Shown piece after piece: positions 43,423 through 52,455 of a stretch of DNA of 64,000 nt (the stretch's first letter is position 1; each line of letters opens with the position of its first letter). The translations under genes were made by a program, and so were the position numbers. Source of the stretch: Bacillus sp. sid0103 (lineage in GTDB: Bacteria; Bacillota; Bacilli; Bacillales_B; DSM-18226); contig NZ_JAHUWN010000008.1 in assembly GCF_019219025.1 (NCBI RefSeq), forward strand, positions 169,537 through 233,536, given 5' to 3'. The notes under the pieces are model-generated. The model was given only the letters and a program-made list of their open reading frames with translations. It was not told the origin of the DNA and ran no database searches.

Positions 43423-45207
43423 ATGACAAACCAAACAGAAAAAGTCATTAAAGGCGGAAGCTTTTTAATTGAAGATATTTCTTGTGAGCAACTCTTCACA
43501 CCGGAGGATTTTACCGAAGAGCATTTAATGATTGCGAAAACAGCGGAAGACTTTGTTGAAAAAGAAGTGGTTCCACAGTTAGAACATTTAGAAAACCATG
43601 AGTTTGATCGTACGGTAAAGCTTCTTAAAAAAGCAGGCGAACTCGGTCTTCTAGCTGTTGACGTACCGGAGGAATATGATGGCTTAGCCTTAGATAAGAT
43701 TACCTCTTCTCTACTAACGGAGAAAATGGCTGGCGGCGGAGGCTTCTCCCTTTCACACGGGGCCCACGTAGGAATCGGCTCGCTGCCAATTGTTCTATTC
43801 GGAAACGAGGACCAGAAGCGTAGATATCTACCTGGCCTAGCATCAGGTGAAAAACTGGCTGCCTATGCCTTAACTGAACCAGGTTCGGGTTCTGATGCCC
43901 TTGGAGCAAGAACAACGGCTAAATTAAATGCAGCAGGTACGCATTACATCTTAAACGGGGAAAAGCAGTGGATTACCAATGCTGGTTTTGCTGATGTATT
44001 TGTTGTTTATGCCAAGATTGATGGCGAGCAATTTACCGCTTTCATCGTTGATAGAGATCTCCCAGGCGTTTCTACAGGTGCTGAGGAGAAGAAAATGGGC
44101 ATTAAGAGTTCTTCCACTCGGACGCTCATTTTAGAAGATGTTCCTGTTCCTGTTGAAAATTTATTAGGAGAAATTGGTAAAGGTCACGTAATTGCCTTTA
44201 ACATCTTGAACATTGGACGTTACAAGCTTGCAGTTGGAAGTGTAGGCGGCTCTAAAAAAGCATTCGAATTAACCGTAAAATATGCAAACGGACGTCAACA
44301 ATTCAAAACGCCAATTTCTCAGTTTAATCTAACAAAAGAAAAATTTGGTACACTCGCCTCTAAAATATATGCGGCAGAAAGCTCTGTCTATCGTACAATT
44401 GGCTTGTACGAAGATAACCAAGGCAAGCTGACTACTGAACAAGAAAAAGACAATAAATTAGTAGCGAATTCGATTGCTGAATATGCGATTGAATGTTCAC
44501 TAAATAAGTTTTTTGCAAGTGAAGTATTGGCGGATGTAACAGATGAAGGCGTGCAAATTCATGGCGGATATGGCTTCATGCAGGAATATCCAATTGAAAG
44601 AGCGTACCGTGATGCAAGGATCCAACGTATTTTTGAAGGAACAAATGAAATTAACCGCCTGCTTGTGCCAGGCACCTTATTAAAGAAAGCCTTCAAGGGT
44701 GAGCTCCCTTTATTCCAAAAAGCGATGGCCCTGCAAGAGGAATTAATGATGTTAATGCCAGAAGAGCCGGGTGACGAGCCGCTTGCACAGGAAAAATACC
44801 TTGTCAAAAATGCGAAAAAGATCGCATTATTAGCAGCTGGTTTAGCGGCTCAAAAATTTGGCAAATCGCTTGAAAAAGAGCAGGAAATTTTAGCTAATAT
44901 CGCTGACCTTATTTCAAACGTGTATGCAATGGAATCCGTTGTGTTACGTACTGAAAAAGCGATTGCAAAAACTGGTTTAGAGAAGAACAAGCAGAAGCTT
45001 CTTTATACACAAATCTACTGCCAAGAAGCCTTCAATGAACTTGAAGCGATTGCAAAAGAAACATTGATTGCAGTTGAACAGGGCGATACACTTCGGATGA
45101 TGCTATCGTCACTTCGTAAATTTACACGTCATACCCCAATTAATGTCATTGCGAAAAAACGTGAAGCCGCTGATGTCATTATTGAAGCAGAACGTTATAT
45201 TGTCTAA
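43423..45207 (+). CDS. fadE: Acyl-CoA dehydrogenase FadE
   Basis: A 594-residue FAD enzyme for the first, electron-releasing step of beta-oxidation, same length as B. subtilis FadE. The dehydrogenase core (about 30-410) has ALTEPGSGSDALG, WITNAGFADVFVVYAK and YPIERAYRDARIQRIFEGTNEI, with the catalytic Glu in the last stretch; a ~170-residue C-terminal extension follows, as in related long FadE proteins. Electrons go to an electron transfer flavoprotein encoded elsewhere. Confidence 0.96.
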   Translation: MTNQTEKVIKGGSFLIEDISCEQLFTPEDFTEEHLMIAKTAEDFVEKEVVPQLEHLENHEFDRTVKLLKKAGELGLLAVDVPEEYDGLALDKITSSLLTEKMAGGGGFSLSHGAHVGIGSLPIVLFGNEDQKRRYLPGLASGEKLAAYALTEPGSGSDALGARTTAKLNAAGTHYILNGEKQWITNAGFADVFVVYAKIDGEQFTAFIVDRDLPGVSTGAEEKKMGIKSSSTRTLILEDVPVPVENLLGEIGKGHVIAFNILNIGRYKLAVGSVGGSKKAFELTVKYANGRQQFKTPISQFNLTKEKFGTLASKIYAAESSVYRTIGLYEDNQGKLTTEQEKDNKLVANSIAEYAIECSLNKFFASEVLADVTDEGVQIHGGYGFMQEYPIERAYRDARIQRIFEGTNEINRLLVPGTLLKKAFKGELPLFQKAMALQEELMMLMPEEPGDEPLAQEKYLVKNAKKIALLAAGLAAQKFGKSLEKEQEILANIADLISNVYAMESVVLRTEKAIAKTGLEKNKQKLLYTQIYCQEAFNELEAIAKETLIAVEQGDTLRMMLSSLRKFTRHTPINVIAKKREAADVIIEAERYIV

Positions 45208-45214
45208 TTAAAAC

Positions 45215-45252
45215 GGGCTCCCTTTCTATTAGGAAGGGGAGCTTAAATTTTT
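45215..45252 (+). terminator. Terminator-like hairpin after fadE
   Basis: GCTCCCTT pairs with AAGGGGAGC, then T-rich sequence. Confidence 0.5.
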
Positions 45253-45401
45253 ATATTAGAAAAGGAAGGGATTTTAAAAAATTAGTCGAATTTTTTTAAG
45301 TGGAACATATTTTTTGCATTAGGAATTTGAAAAACGTTATGATAATATTCAAGTGACGTTAGACAAGTCATTGATTTTTGTAGGAAAGGGTGGTGAAATT
45401 G

Positions 45402-45758
45402 ATGTCTCTGACGTTATACTGGTATCCGAAATGCGGCACATGTCGAAACGCGAAAAAATGGCTGGATACCCATCAGCTTTCCTATGAAGAAGTACATATT
45501 GTTGAAAATCCTCCAAGTCGTGAGGAATTGCAGGATTTTTATCAAAAAAGCGGACTGGAATTAAAGAAATTCTTTAATACAAGTGGTATGAAATACCGTG
45601 AATTAGGTATAAAGGATAAAATGAAGTCCGCAACAGATGAAGAATTGCTAGAGTTACTTGCTTCCGATGGCATGTTAATCAAACGGCCGATCATAACGGA
45701 TGGCGGACGTGTTACCGTAGGCTTTAAAGAAGAAGAGTTTGAAAAAATGTGGCTATAA
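45402..45758 (+). CDS. yusI: ArsC/Spx-family protein (YusI-like)
   Basis: A 118-residue thioredoxin-fold protein with CGTCRNAKKWL (CxxC) at residues 10-13, LKKFFNTSGMKYRELG and GMLIKRPIITDGGRVTVGFKE. It matches YusI of B. subtilis in length and position between fadE and gcvH. Relatives are arsenate reductase-like, but with a CxxC and no arsenic genes nearby; it may act in thiol redox reactions. ATG at 45402 is chosen over GTG at 45390 for family length and GGTGGTG spacing. Confidence 0.88.
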   Translation: MSLTLYWYPKCGTCRNAKKWLDTHQLSYEEVHIVENPPSREELQDFYQKSGLELKKFFNTSGMKYRELGIKDKMKSATDEELLELLASDGMLIKRPIITDGGRVTVGFKEEEFEKMWL

Positions 45759-45838
45759 GCCTGTTCTTCATCATTACTATGGAAATCGAATTATTTCGAT
45801 GATAGATTTTTTAGAAAAAACAATGGAGGGATTTAGCG

Positions 45839-46222
45839 ATGAGTACACCAAAAGAATTACGTTATTCAGAAGAACATGAATGGGTAAAGGTTGAAGGGGA
45901 AAAAGTCCGCGTTGGGATTACTGCTTTTGCACAACATGAACTAGGAGATATCGTTTTTGTTGAGCTTCCAGAAGTGGGCGATGAAGTAAGTGCTGACGAA
46001 CCATTTGGAAGTGTAGAATCTGTAAAAACCGTTTCTGAACTTTATGCACCTGTCAGCGGTAAAGTTGTTGAAGTGAATGAAGATTTAAGTGACAGCCCTG
46101 AGTTTGTCAACGAATCACCATATGAAAAAGCATGGATGATTGTGATTGAACTATCTGACAGCAGCGAGCTTGATAAGCTGATGACAGCTGAGCAATATGA
46201 AGAAATGATTAAAGAAGACTAA
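45839..46222 (+). CDS. gcvH: Glycine cleavage system H protein
   Basis: A 127-residue lipoyl carrier. The lipoylation Lys lies in [16 protein letters not shown] (near residue 63). N-terminal [20 protein letters not shown] and C-terminal [12 protein letters not shown] are typical. GcvH shuttles the methylamine group in the glycine cleavage system and serves lipoate relay in Bacillus. The P, T and L subunits are not in this window. Confidence 0.97.
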   Translation: MSTPKELRYSEEHEWVKVEGEKVRVGITAFAQHELGDIVFVELPEVGDEVSADEPFGSVESVKTVSELYAPVSGKVVEVNEDLSDSPEFVNESPYEKAWMIVIELSDSSELDKLMTAEQYEEMIKED

Positions 46223-46231
46223 TGAATTCCG

Positions 46232-46260
46232 AAAAGGCACCTTATCCAGGTGCTTTTTCT
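46232..46260 (+). terminator. Intrinsic terminator after gcvH
   Basis: AAAAGGCACCT pairs with AGGTGCTTTTT around TATCC with a T tail. Confidence 0.85.
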
Positions 46261-46330
46261 CTTAAATTCCCACTTTTTCTTCTACTATTTTTGGGAAACT
46301 TATAATAAATATATTGAAGAGGGTGGGTAC

Positions 46331-46555
46331 ATGACTTTAAAGCAGCAAAGAGTAGATGTTACTGACCGAGTAATTGGCAAAATGAAGAACGGGGAAATGG
46401 AACTGTTTCTTGATAATACGCCAATCGGAAAAATGAAAATTACAGATCACATGCAAGTGGAACTAGAGCATCATTTTGAAGTGGAGCAGCAAAAGATTTA
46501 TCAACAAGTCACGACGGATAGAAACCCCAGATGCCAAGTAAACCGATTGTGTTGA
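46331..46555 (+). CDS. yusG: YusG-like protein (DUF2553), altered C-terminus
   Basis: A 74-residue protein starting at the ATG after GAGGGTGGG. The N-terminal part TLKQQRVDVTDRVIGKMKNG with LFLDNTPIGKM matches YusG. The C-terminal residues after NP diverge: in the +1 frame the DNA reads DAK-stop-TDCVDGGWC-stop (46530-46571), resembling a YusG-type ending. This suggests a one-base insertion near 46525-46529 plus a stop. It lies in the same order as in B. subtilis. Function is unknown. Confidence 0.72.
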   Translation: MTLKQQRVDVTDRVIGKMKNGEMELFLDNTPIGKMKITDHMQVELEHHFEVEQQKIYQQVTTDRNPRCQVNRLC

Positions 46556-46711
46556 TGGCGGTTGGTGCTAACGGATTAGTGTACTTCGTAGGCAAAACCC
46601 TATTTTTACAAAGACAATAATGATAAGGTTAACATAGTCAGAAGAAGGCACACGTAATCAATATTTTAGAATATGTTAACATAAAACAACTTCTAATACA
46701 GGTGATGAATG

Positions 46712-47068
46712 ATGAATGATTCGTATGTTGACAAAGTTCTTATTGTCGAAGGAAAGTCAGATAAAAATAAGGTAAAAAAAATCGTGAAGGAACCAGTTGA
46801 AATTATTTGCACCAATGGGACCATCAGTATTTCAAAATTAGATGAATTGATTGAATTCCTTGAAGATAAGGATGTTTATATTCTTGTCGATGCGGACTTT
46901 TCAGGAGAGAAGCTTCGCAAACAATTAAAGCGTGAATTACCACAAGCTGAACATTTATATATTGACCGGATGTATCGCGAGGTAGCCACCGCGCCAGTCC
47001 ATCACTTGGCCACTGTCCTTTTAGGGGCAAATATCGATGTTCATACTGAATTTTTAGAAATGGGTTAA
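46712..47068 (+). CDS. yusF: TOPRIM-domain protein (YusF-like)
   Basis: A 118-residue protein consisting of one TOPRIM domain: KVLIVEGKSDKNKVKKI (Glu in the metal site), ICTNGTISISKLDELIEF and the DVYILVDADFSGEKLRK motif (DxD). Such small TOPRIM proteins may act as RNases (M5-like) or nucleotidyl-transfer enzymes; the family role is not settled. ATG 46712 or 46709 follow the AGGTGATG site. It is followed eight bases later by the thioredoxin-like gene. Confidence 0.88.
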   Translation: MNDSYVDKVLIVEGKSDKNKVKKIVKEPVEIICTNGTISISKLDELIEFLEDKDVYILVDADFSGEKLRKQLKRELPQAEHLYIDRMYREVATAPVHHLATVLLGANIDVHTEFLEMG

Positions 47069-47075
47069 AAGATAA

Positions 47076-47381
47076 ATGAACGAATGGAATCGAAACGAAT
47101 TATCTGCCTTTCTTGATAAAAAGGCAACTGGATTAGTTTATTTTTATACACCAATGTGCGGAACCTGTCAGGTAGCTTCCAAAATGCTTCAGGTTATCAG
47201 GGAACTGGTAGAGATAGATATTGGTAAAATGAACCTAAACTTCTACCCAGAGCTCGCTAGGCAATATGAAATCGAAAGCGTCCCCTGCCTATTATTTGTC
47301 GAAGCAGGAGAAGTGAAAGAAACACTCTACGCCTTTCACTCCGTACCATTTTTACTTGAAAAAATAAAGCAATTATCCTAA
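47076..47381 (+). CDS. yusE: Thioredoxin-like protein (YusE-like)
   Basis: A 101-residue thioredoxin fold with the active site YTPMCGTCQVASKML (CGTC) near residues 26-29 and a cis-Pro in IESVPCLLF. It corresponds to YusE by position next to yusF. A redox function in the cytoplasm is likely, with no known partner. A strong terminator begins at its stop codon. Confidence 0.9.
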   Translation: MNEWNRNELSAFLDKKATGLVYFYTPMCGTCQVASKMLQVIRELVEIDIGKMNLNFYPELARQYEIESVPCLLFVEAGEVKETLYAFHSVPFLLEKIKQLS

Positions 47382-47408
47382 GCAGATGCGGGTTGCATCT
47401 GCTTTTTT
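47381..47408 (+). terminator. Intrinsic terminator after yusE
   Basis: AGCAGATGC pairs exactly with GCATCTGCT, followed by T6. Confidence 0.9.
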
Positions 47409-47476
47409 AGGGTTCGTATCCTTGGTAAGAGTACTTTTGATACTAGAAATACTAATTGGGATACCTAGTCTAGAAG

Positions 47477-47844
47477 AGTGCCCGTCAAAGTGAAAAAAAG
47501 CATCTCACGGTTCCTGTGAGAAGTCCAGAGTGCCCGTCAAAGTGAAAAAGGGCCCGTCACGGTCCCTGTGAGAAGTCCAGAGTGCCCGTCAAAGTGAAAA
47601 AAGGCCCGTCACGGTCCCTGTGAGAAGTCCAGAGTGCCCGTCAAAGTGAAAAAAGGCCCGTCACGGTCCTTGTGAGAAGTCCAGAGTGCCCGTCAAAGTG
47701 AAAAAGGGCCCGTCACGGTCCTTGTGAGAAGTCCAGAGTGCCCGTCAAAGTGAAAAAGGGCCCGTCACGGTCCTTGTGAGAAGTCCAGAGTGCCCCTTAA
47801 AGTGAAAAAAAGCTCCTAACGGTCCCTGTGAGAAGTCCAGAGTG
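47477..47844. repeat. 52-bp tandem array between yusE and the NERD gene
   Basis: Seven 52-base units start AGTGCCCGTCAAAGTGAAAA and end CTGTGAGAAGTCCAG; CCCGTCA occurs twice per unit, and TCACGG/CTGTGA makes a small hairpin in each. The inner units are nearly identical while the first and last are more diverged, as expected for tandem amplification. No open frame or spacer variety points to a CRISPR. Confidence 0.95.
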
Positions 47845-47941
47845 ATCATAGAGGAGAAAAAAAGCATAGCCTGGGAACTGTGAAAAACCAAAAATAAAAA
47901 TTTAAAAATAAAATCAAGCTGAGAACGATAATTTTGCTTAT

Positions 47942-48856
47942 TCAATCGTTTAAATGAGTGAAACCAAATTCTTTCTTCCCCACAAAACAGTAATTTTGTT
48001 TTAATATTCTTCTAGTTGCTTTTCTTGACTCGAATATCTTGCACCATTCATGAACTAGATTTGTTGTAATTTTTATATTAGGGAAAAGCAAATTGATTTC
48101 CTCCACACCACGTATTACTGCTGATGCAACCTCCTCCTCAAATCCACACTTACCACAAACAATCTTATACCCTTTAACAGACACCGAGAATGAATTACAT
48201 CTTTTGCAAGTAGTCCCCTTTCTAAGCCGGCCATATTCATATGGAGGAAGCCTATCATAAGGTAATTCTGTTTGATGCAAGGAAACTAATGTTTCGGCCA
48301 ACTTCATATGCCATGTATTAAGGTTTGAGGGCTGCATGTTCAAATTTTTCATAAATAAAGGGAGTTGATTGGAATAAATAATGGGTTTGTTTAGAGGGGC
48401 TTGATACAGGAAAAACGCAGGATTAATAAAAACAACGTACGACTCTATAGGGATCTTAATCCCAATATTAAGGAGCACTTCCCGAAGCAAGGTTTCTTCT
48501 CTTTCTAATTGGTGCAGCGGATTCTGAATTTCCTTTTTAAAAAGAGTATAAAACTTTCCATTTTCATAATAATAGTCACCCTCGTAATTTTTGACCTCAA
48601 ACAGGTTTATCTTTGCTTGGAAAACAATCGAAGAATCAAGTTGGAATTTGCTTTTGTTTGACTCCAGCCGTAAGTCGTTCAAAATTAGACTATGACTTTG
48701 AAGTTTCTCAGTTAAAGCGTCAAACATTAGCTCCCCCTCATAGCCCTTTTCAAGAGTATAATAACGCTTTTTATCCTTCTCTGCTAATATCATTCGATTG
48801 TTTAGGGATCTCAAGATCATAATTTCAGCGGGTTCACTTCTGCTTTTAAAACTCAT
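47942..48856 (-). CDS. NERD-domain protein with zinc-finger-like region
   Basis: A 304-residue protein with a nuclease-related domain in its N-terminal half (LEKGYEGELMFDALTEKLQ, ILNDLRLE, LFEVKNYEGDYYYENGKFY with the Glu-x-Lys of the endonuclease-like core). The C-terminal part has CKRCNSFSVSVKGYKIVCGKCG, a CxxC pair suggesting zinc binding. NERD proteins are widespread in Bacillus and their substrate is unproven. It starts at 48856 behind GGAAGTGAG. It sits among the tandem array and the yus block where B. subtilis has no such gene, so it may have been inserted. Confidence 0.85.
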   Translation of the reverse strand: MSFKSRSEPAEIMILRSLNNRMILAEKDKKRYYTLEKGYEGELMFDALTEKLQSHSLILNDLRLESNKSKFQLDSSIVFQAKINLFEVKNYEGDYYYENGKFYTLFKKEIQNPLHQLEREETLLREVLLNIGIKIPIESYVVFINPAFFLYQAPLNKPIIYSNQLPLFMKNLNMQPSNLNTWHMKLAETLVSLHQTELPYDRLPPYEYGRLRKGTTCKRCNSFSVSVKGYKIVCGKCGFEEEVASAVIRGVEEINLLFPNIKITTNLVHEWCKIFESRKATRRILKQNYCFVGKKEFGFTHLND

Positions 48857-49094
48857 AACTCACTTCCTTTTCATCTAGAATCTACATACATTTTACAAAA
48901 TAATAACCTCCAATCAGCTACCATGTTTGACTAATTTCCAACACTTTTCAAAAAAAATCTCTCAATCCGACATATTTCTCAGGAAATCTTACCTAACACC
49001 CTTACCAAAGTAGAGAATTGTCGACCACTTTAAAGAGGATTTCTACCTAGATTCTTGTATAGTTAAGGAAAGAGAGTAGACCGGAGTGGTGGGA

Positions 49095-49454
49095 ATGATA
49101 GAGATGTTGAAAACGCTTCAATTGGCAATTAAAAAACAGGGACATGTTTTGCCGTTACTTGAGCATATCCATATAAGAGTTAATTTAATCTGTGAACAAC
49201 AAAACAATAAAATCATCATGAAGGATGGAGAAATGTTCATCCTTCATGACAACGAAGAGACTCAAACAATACCTGAAATCCGTGGTGACTTAAATGCCAT
49301 GAAAAAGCTGTTAGAAGGTAAAGAAAGGTTACGAGCACTTGAACGCAACGGTCAACTTAGGATTTCTGCTCCATTACGCACGACGTTATTGCTAGAATCT
49401 ATTTTTTATTTGACAAAACCACAAGTTAATTTTTCGAAGATTACAAATTTTTAA
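49095..49454 (+). CDS. YusD-like protein
   Basis: A 119-residue protein. The end of the sequence RTTLLLESIFYLTKPQ and GKERLRALERNGQLRISAPL resemble YusD, possibly an SCP2-like lipid-binding fold. ATG 49095 follows GGAGTGGTGGGA; 49104 is another possible start. It lies between the NERD gene and the met unit; in B. subtilis yusD lies between met genes and yusE, agreeing with the name. No function is established. Confidence 0.6.
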   Translation: MIEMLKTLQLAIKKQGHVLPLLEHIHIRVNLICEQQNNKIIMKDGEMFILHDNEETQTIPEIRGDLNAMKKLLEGKERLRALERNGQLRISAPLRTTLLLESIFYLTKPQVNFSKITNF

Positions 49455-49463
49455 TCAAACCTG

Positions 49464-49492
49464 TTGACTCGGAATTAATTATCGACTAAGAT
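49464..49492 (+). promoter_or_regulatory. SigA promoter of the first S-box unit
   Basis: TTGACT, 17 bases, TAAGAT, about 36 bases before the riboswitch. Confidence 0.7.
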
Positions 49493-49528
49493 GAAATTAG
49501 AATATTTATCCAATTTAACCTATACATT

Positions 49529-49676
49529 CTTATCGAGAGTGGCGGAGGGACTGGCCCTATGAAGCCTGGCAACCGGTTAAACACAATAACACGGTGCTAA
49601 ATCCAGCAGAGCAATTATGCTTTGGAAGATGAGGAGAGTGAGAGACCCCCTCTTCGCTGAAGCGGGGGTTTTTTGT
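49529..49676 (+). promoter_or_regulatory. SAM riboswitch (S-box) with terminator before metY
   Basis: The S-box motifs are in order: CTTATCGAGAGTGGCGGAGG, GACTGGCCC, GAAGCC-GGCAACC, GGTGCTAAATCC and TGGAAGATGAGG. The terminator hairpin CCCCC/GGGGG with T6 lies at about 49645-49675. Binding of SAM should favour the terminator and stop metY expression. Confidence 0.95.
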
Positions 49677-49707
49677 ATAGTGAATTGCTTATGAAGGAGG
49701 AAGAAGT

Positions 49708-51024
49708 ATGAGTGAAAATCCAAAGAAGTATCGTTTTGAAACATTAAGTGTTCATGGTGGATTAACTCCAGATCCGGTAACAGGGGCTCGGGCTGTTCCG
49801 ATTTATCAAAACAATGCCTATCAATTTAAGAATACCGAGCATGCCGCCAATCTCTTTAGCTTAGCTGAAACGGGATACATATACACACGTATTCACAATC
49901 CAACGACTACCGTTTTAGAAGAAAGAGTTGCATTATTGGAAGGCGGTGTGGGTGCGCTAGCGGTTGCCAGCGGAATGGCAGCTATAACTCTCGCTATTTT
50001 AAATATTGCTGAGGCTGGCGATGAGATCGTTTCAGCGGCCAATCTCTATGGCGGCACCTATAATTTATTTGCAGTGACCCTGCCGAAATACGGTATTAAA
50101 GTGAAGTTTGTTGACGCGGAAAATCCGGAAAACTTCCGCAAAGCTATCACTGATAAAACCAAGGCTGTTTTTGCTGAAACAATTGGCAATCCAAGCTTAC
50201 GCGTACTCGATATTGAAAAAGTTGCTGAAATTGCCCATGAGGCAGGTGTTCCGCTCCTCATTGATAATACCTTTGCCACTCCATACTTATGCCGTCCGAT
50301 TGAACATGGAGCTGATATTGTCATTCATTCTGCAACAAAGTGGCTATTAGGAAATGGAACGACCACAGGAGGAATCATTGTCGATGGTGGTAAGTTCGAC
50401 TGGAATTCACCGCGATTTCCTGGCTTTACTACTCCAGATGCAAGTTATCATAATCTGGTTTATGCAGAAGCACTTGGCGCTGTCGCCTATATTATTAAAG
50501 CTCGTGTCCAATTGCTGCGTGACTTAGGGCCAGCATTAAGTCCGCAAAATTCCTTTCAGTTTATCCTGGGTCTTGAAACTCTGCATGTCCGCATGAAAGA
50601 GCATGTGGCTAATACAAAAGAAGTGGTGGCTTATTTAGCAAGCCATCCTGCGGTGGAATGGGTATCTTACCCAGGTCATCCGTCACATCCTGATTATGAA
50701 CTTGCCAAAAAGTATTTGCCAAAAGGTACGGGTTCAATGGTGGTTTTCGGAATAAAAGGTGGTAAAGAAACAGGGGCTAAATTAATTGATGCGATTACAC
50801 TTTGGGCGCATGTCGCCAATGTTGGCGATGCGAAAAGTTTAATTATTCATCCAGCCAGCACCACTCATCAGCAATTAGATGCAGAAGGCCTTAAATCTGC
50901 AGGTGTCTCAGAGGATTTAATTCGCCTTTCAATTGGTATTGAGAATGTAGAAGATCTCATTGAGGACCTTGAATCAGCAATTGTATCGGCAACAGGTTTA
51001 GCCTCATTAAACGTGAATGCCTAA
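49708..51024 (+). CDS. metY: O-acetylhomoserine sulfhydrylase (MetY family)
   Basis: A 438-residue PLP enzyme. The PLP Lys lies in [18 protein letters not shown] (near residue 211), with [40 protein letters not shown] at the start, and [19 protein letters not shown] near the end. It makes homocysteine from O-acetylhomoserine and sulfide, or related reactions. Control by the S-box upstream fits a methionine role. The length fits MetY rather than the shorter MetB/C enzymes. Confidence 0.92.
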   Translation: MSENPKKYRFETLSVHGGLTPDPVTGARAVPIYQNNAYQFKNTEHAANLFSLAETGYIYTRIHNPTTTVLEERVALLEGGVGALAVASGMAAITLAILNIAEAGDEIVSAANLYGGTYNLFAVTLPKYGIKVKFVDAENPENFRKAITDKTKAVFAETIGNPSLRVLDIEKVAEIAHEAGVPLLIDNTFATPYLCRPIEHGADIVIHSATKWLLGNGTTTGGIIVDGGKFDWNSPRFPGFTTPDASYHNLVYAEALGAVAYIIKARVQLLRDLGPALSPQNSFQFILGLETLHVRMKEHVANTKEVVAYLASHPAVEWVSYPGHPSHPDYELAKKYLPKGTGSMVVFGIKGGKETGAKLIDAITLWAHVANVGDAKSLIIHPASTTHQQLDAEGLKSAGVSEDLIRLSIGIENVEDLIEDLESAIVSATGLASLNVNA

Positions 51025-51066
51025 GTCGTAACTCAAACTAATTTTTCCGAATATGAAGTTTTTTCA

Positions 51067-51095
51067 TTGACACCCCATTTTATCCGTGATACGAT
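51067..51095 (+). promoter_or_regulatory. SigA promoter of the second S-box unit
   Basis: TTGACA, 17 bases, TACGAT, about 62 bases before the riboswitch. Confidence 0.7.
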
Positions 51096-51156
51096 AGCTT
51101 TCGTAATATAATTACTTAATCAAATTAACGTTTTAATTGAATATAGGACTTGATGC

Positions 51157-51320
51157 TCTTATCAAGAGAGGTGGAGGGATGTGCCCGATGATGCCCGGCA
51201 ACCGTCAATATTTATTATTGAAATGGTGCCAATTCACACAAAGCGATTGCTTTGGGAGATGGGAGAAAGGATTATTATTTATGATGCCTTTCTGCCTGTG
51301 CAGAGAGGCTTTTATTTTGT
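51157..51320 (+). promoter_or_regulatory. SAM riboswitch (S-box) before metNPQ
   Basis: S-box motifs CTTATCAAGAGAGGTGGAGG, GATGCCCGGCAACC, GGTGCCAATTCA and GGGAGATGGGAG. A terminator-like stem GCCTTTCTGC/GCAGAGAGGC with a T-rich tail follows at about 51285-51318. Short frames that overlap the element are not genes. Confidence 0.94.
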
Positions 51321-51429
51321 TAAAATAGAATCTTTTCGTTCAAAAAGTCAAACCCTATATTTTATAAGGAATATTACAAGAAAAAGCTTTCAGAATGTTA
51401 AGTAAATTGGATAAGAAGTAGGTGATTCA

Positions 51430-52455
51430 ATGATTTCTATAAAGAATGTTCAGAAGATCTTTCCCGGTAAACAAGGGCAGCTAACAGCTGTAGATAATGT
51501 AAACCTAGAAATTCAAGAAGGTGAAATTTTCGGGGTAATTGGATACAGCGGTGCTGGTAAAAGTACCTTAATCAGGATGTTAAATGGGTTGGAATTGCCA
51601 ACTAGCGGAACTGTAACGGTGGCTGGCAGGGTGGTCTCAAAAATCAAGGGTGCAGAACTCCGAAAAGCACGCCAAGAGATAAGCATGATTTTTCAGCATT
51701 TTAACTTACTATGGTCGAGAACAGTTAGTGAAAATATTGCGTTTCCATTAGAAATTGCAGGCATCAAAGGTCCTGAGCGCAAAAAGAAAGTAAATGAACT
51801 GATAAAATTGGTTGGTCTTGAAGGTAGAGAAAATGCCTATCCGTCCCAGTTAAGTGGAGGACAAAAGCAGCGTGTGGGGATTGCCAGAGCGCTTGCGAAT
51901 AATCCGAAAGTACTTCTTTGTGATGAAGCAACTTCAGCACTAGACCCACAAACTACCGATTCTATTTTGGAATTGTTAGTTGATATTAATAAAAGACTCG
52001 GTCTGACAATTGTTCTCATTACCCATGAAATGCATGTAATCCGTAAGATATGTCACCGGGTTGCAGTCATGGAAAGTGGAAGGGTCGTCGAACTCGGACA
52101 AGTATTAGATGTATTCAAAAATCCACAGCAGTCGATTACGAAGCGCTTTGTCCAGCAGGTTACCGAACCAGAGGAAACAAAAGAAACAGCCGAACACTTA
52201 ATTGAGCGTTATCGTTCCGGTCAAATTGTTCAATTAACCTTTATTGGGGAATCTGTTGAACAGCCGTTAATCACCAATTTAGTTCGCCATAATAACGTTA
52301 CTGTTAATATTTTGCAAGGGAAGATTTCACAAACCCAAAGTGGATCCTATGGGACTCTATTCATTCATATTGATGGGGACGAAGCCGAAGTTAATCAAGC
52401 AGTCGACTATATTCGTTCACAGCAAGTAGGAGTGGAGGTGGTTACAAGTGAATAG
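51430..52455 (+). CDS. metN: Methionine ABC transporter ATPase
   Basis: A 341-residue ATPase, the same length as B. subtilis MetN. Walker A GYSGAGKST near 38, signature [18 protein letters not shown], Walker B VLLCDEATSALDP, then a C-terminal NIL (ferredoxin-like) domain (about 260-340) that senses substrate and causes trans-inhibition. With MetP and MetQ it imports methionine and its sulfoxides. Overlaps metP by eight bases. Confidence 0.96.
   Translation: MISIKNVQKIFPGKQGQLTAVDNVNLEIQEGEIFGVIGYSGAGKSTLIRMLNGLELPTSGTVTVAGRVVSKIKGAELRKARQEISMIFQHFNLLWSRTVSENIAFPLEIAGIKGPERKKKVNELIKLVGLEGRENAYPSQLSGGQKQRVGIARALANNPKVLLCDEATSALDPQTTDSILELLVDINKRLGLTIVLITHEMHVIRKICHRVAVMESGRVVELGQVLDVFKNPQQSITKRFVQQVTEPEETKETAEHLIERYRSGQIVQLTFIGESVEQPLITNLVRHNNVTVNILQGKISQTQSGSYGTLFIHIDGDEAEVNQAVDYIRSQQVGVEVVTSE

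Noticed and set aside
47477..47844. Possible CRISPR array
   Set aside because: Repeats are direct tandem units without unique spacers, and no cas gene is near. The same holds for 32779-33270 and 9171-9290.
51137..51405. Two short frames starting in the S-box leader
   Set aside because: They overlap the riboswitch motifs and its terminator, and codons do not show protein-like composition.
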